Assembly: GCA_016926455.1 (NCBI GenBank)
Contig: JAFGOO010000038.1
Span: 1-5,305, forward strand
From: Methanosarcinaceae archaeon
Lineage (GTDB): Archaea; Halobacteriota; Methanosarcinia; Methanosarcinales; Methanosarcinaceae
Length of the DNA: 5,305 bases
Direction of reading: 5' to 3'
The notes under the pieces were generated by a model, which did not search any database, was not told the DNA's origin, and saw only the letters and a program-made list of their open reading frames with translations. Numbering within the stretch: position 1 is the stretch's first letter; each line of letters starts with the position of its first letter. Below, one piece after another: positions 4,953 to 5,305 of the stretch. The position numbers were made by a program, and so were the translations under genes.

Positions 4953-5305
4953 ATGGAAAAAATCTTTACACACATTGCTGATGACCGTGCACACATGGTT
5001 GATATAAGCGAAAAGGATAAGATTGTGAGAAGCGCGGTCGCATCGGGTGAGATTATGCTTACAAGCGGGACAATTGAAAAAATCCGTAAAGGAACAGTTG
5101 AAAAAGGGAATGTCTTCGCAACTGCCAGGACCGCAGCCATTCTTGCAGTCAAAAAGACGCCTTATCTCATCCCAATGTGTCATCAGATACCTATCACAGG
5201 CATAGATGTGAATTTTGTGATAGGTGATAGAACCATCACATCCGAGGTAAAGGTAAGATCCGTTGGCATGACCGGCGTTGAAATGGAAGCGTTAACCGGA
5301 GCTGC
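4953..5305 (+). CDS. moaC: Cyclic pyranopterin monophosphate synthase MoaC, C-terminus cut by window edge
   Basis: MoaC acts with the radical-SAM enzyme MoaA: it converts 3',8-cyclo-7,8-dihydro-GTP into cyclic pyranopterin monophosphate, the first stable intermediate of molybdopterin, which carries Mo or W in enzymes such as formylmethanofuran and formate dehydrogenases. The 117 visible residues show MVDIS (15-19), R26, EKGNV with K51, AVKKTPYLIPMCHQI with K67, C76 and H77 (the LIPLCHPL signature), and SVGMTGVEMEALTG with E112. These positions agree with the numbering I recall for the E. coli enzyme, so the N-terminus is probably complete and correctly started. The Asp and Lys that follow in the IYDMxK motif lie beyond the edge, so catalytic completeness cannot be judged. 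The start has GGTGAT three bases upstream. It follows the small ORF by 22 bases and is probably in the same transcript. Confidence 0.95.
   Translation, partial: MEKIFTHIADDRAHMVDISEKDKIVRSAVASGEIMLTSGTIEKIRKGTVEKGNVFATARTAAILAVKKTPYLIPMCHQIPITGIDVNFVIGDRTITSEVKVRSVGMTGVEMEALTGA

Overview
The window looks like chromosomal DNA from a euryarchaeal methanogen, most likely the Methanosarcina group or a close relative. The evidence is a set of archaeal-style TATA boxes (TTTATA) about 25-30 bases upstream of starts, GGTGAT and GGAGGT ribosome binding sites, a TTG start, and archaeal housekeeping families. The lineage is inferred from gene content and style, not from a database search.

Layout: (1) Positions 1-1161, minus strand, hold the N-terminal 387 residues of a fused RCK_N (TrkA-N)/DHH phosphodiesterase-like protein that runs off the left edge. 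(2) Positions 1162-1617 are a 456-base divergent intergenic region. It carries the DHH gene's promoter and ribosome binding site, a decayed 3' fragment of an IS200/IS605-type tnpB (minus strand, 1240-1463), two right-end-like sequences of that transposon family in inverted orientation (1223-1245 and 1479-1505), an orphan Shine-Dalgarno plus start codon on the minus strand (1549-1568), and the purH promoter. (3) Positions 1618-3234 hold purH, the bifunctional AICAR transformylase/IMP cyclohydrolase. (4) Positions 3266-4732 hold the bifunctional NAD(P)H-hydrate repair enzyme (Nnr, YjeF_N plus dehydratase). (5) Positions 4745-4930 encode a 61-residue charged protein of unknown function. (6) From 4953 to the right edge lies the N-terminal 117 residues of moaC (molybdopterin biosynthesis).

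From purH rightwards all genes point the same way. purH makes IMP in the last two steps of purine synthesis. Nnr repairs damaged (hydrated) NADH and NADPH. MoaC acts with MoaA to turn GTP into cyclic pyranopterin monophosphate for molybdenum or tungsten cofactor. The nnr/small ORF/moaC genes are tightly packed and probably co-transcribed. nnr appears to have its own TATA box placed for a leaderless transcript.

The window is mostly ordinary core metabolism. The least ordinary parts are the transposon debris between the two divergent genes, which keeps just the segment that encodes guide RNA in live TnpB elements, and the RCK_N-DHH fusion, which hints at a link between potassium or nucleotide sensing and cyclic-dinucleotide turnover. 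I see no clear evidence of a new multi-gene system here.
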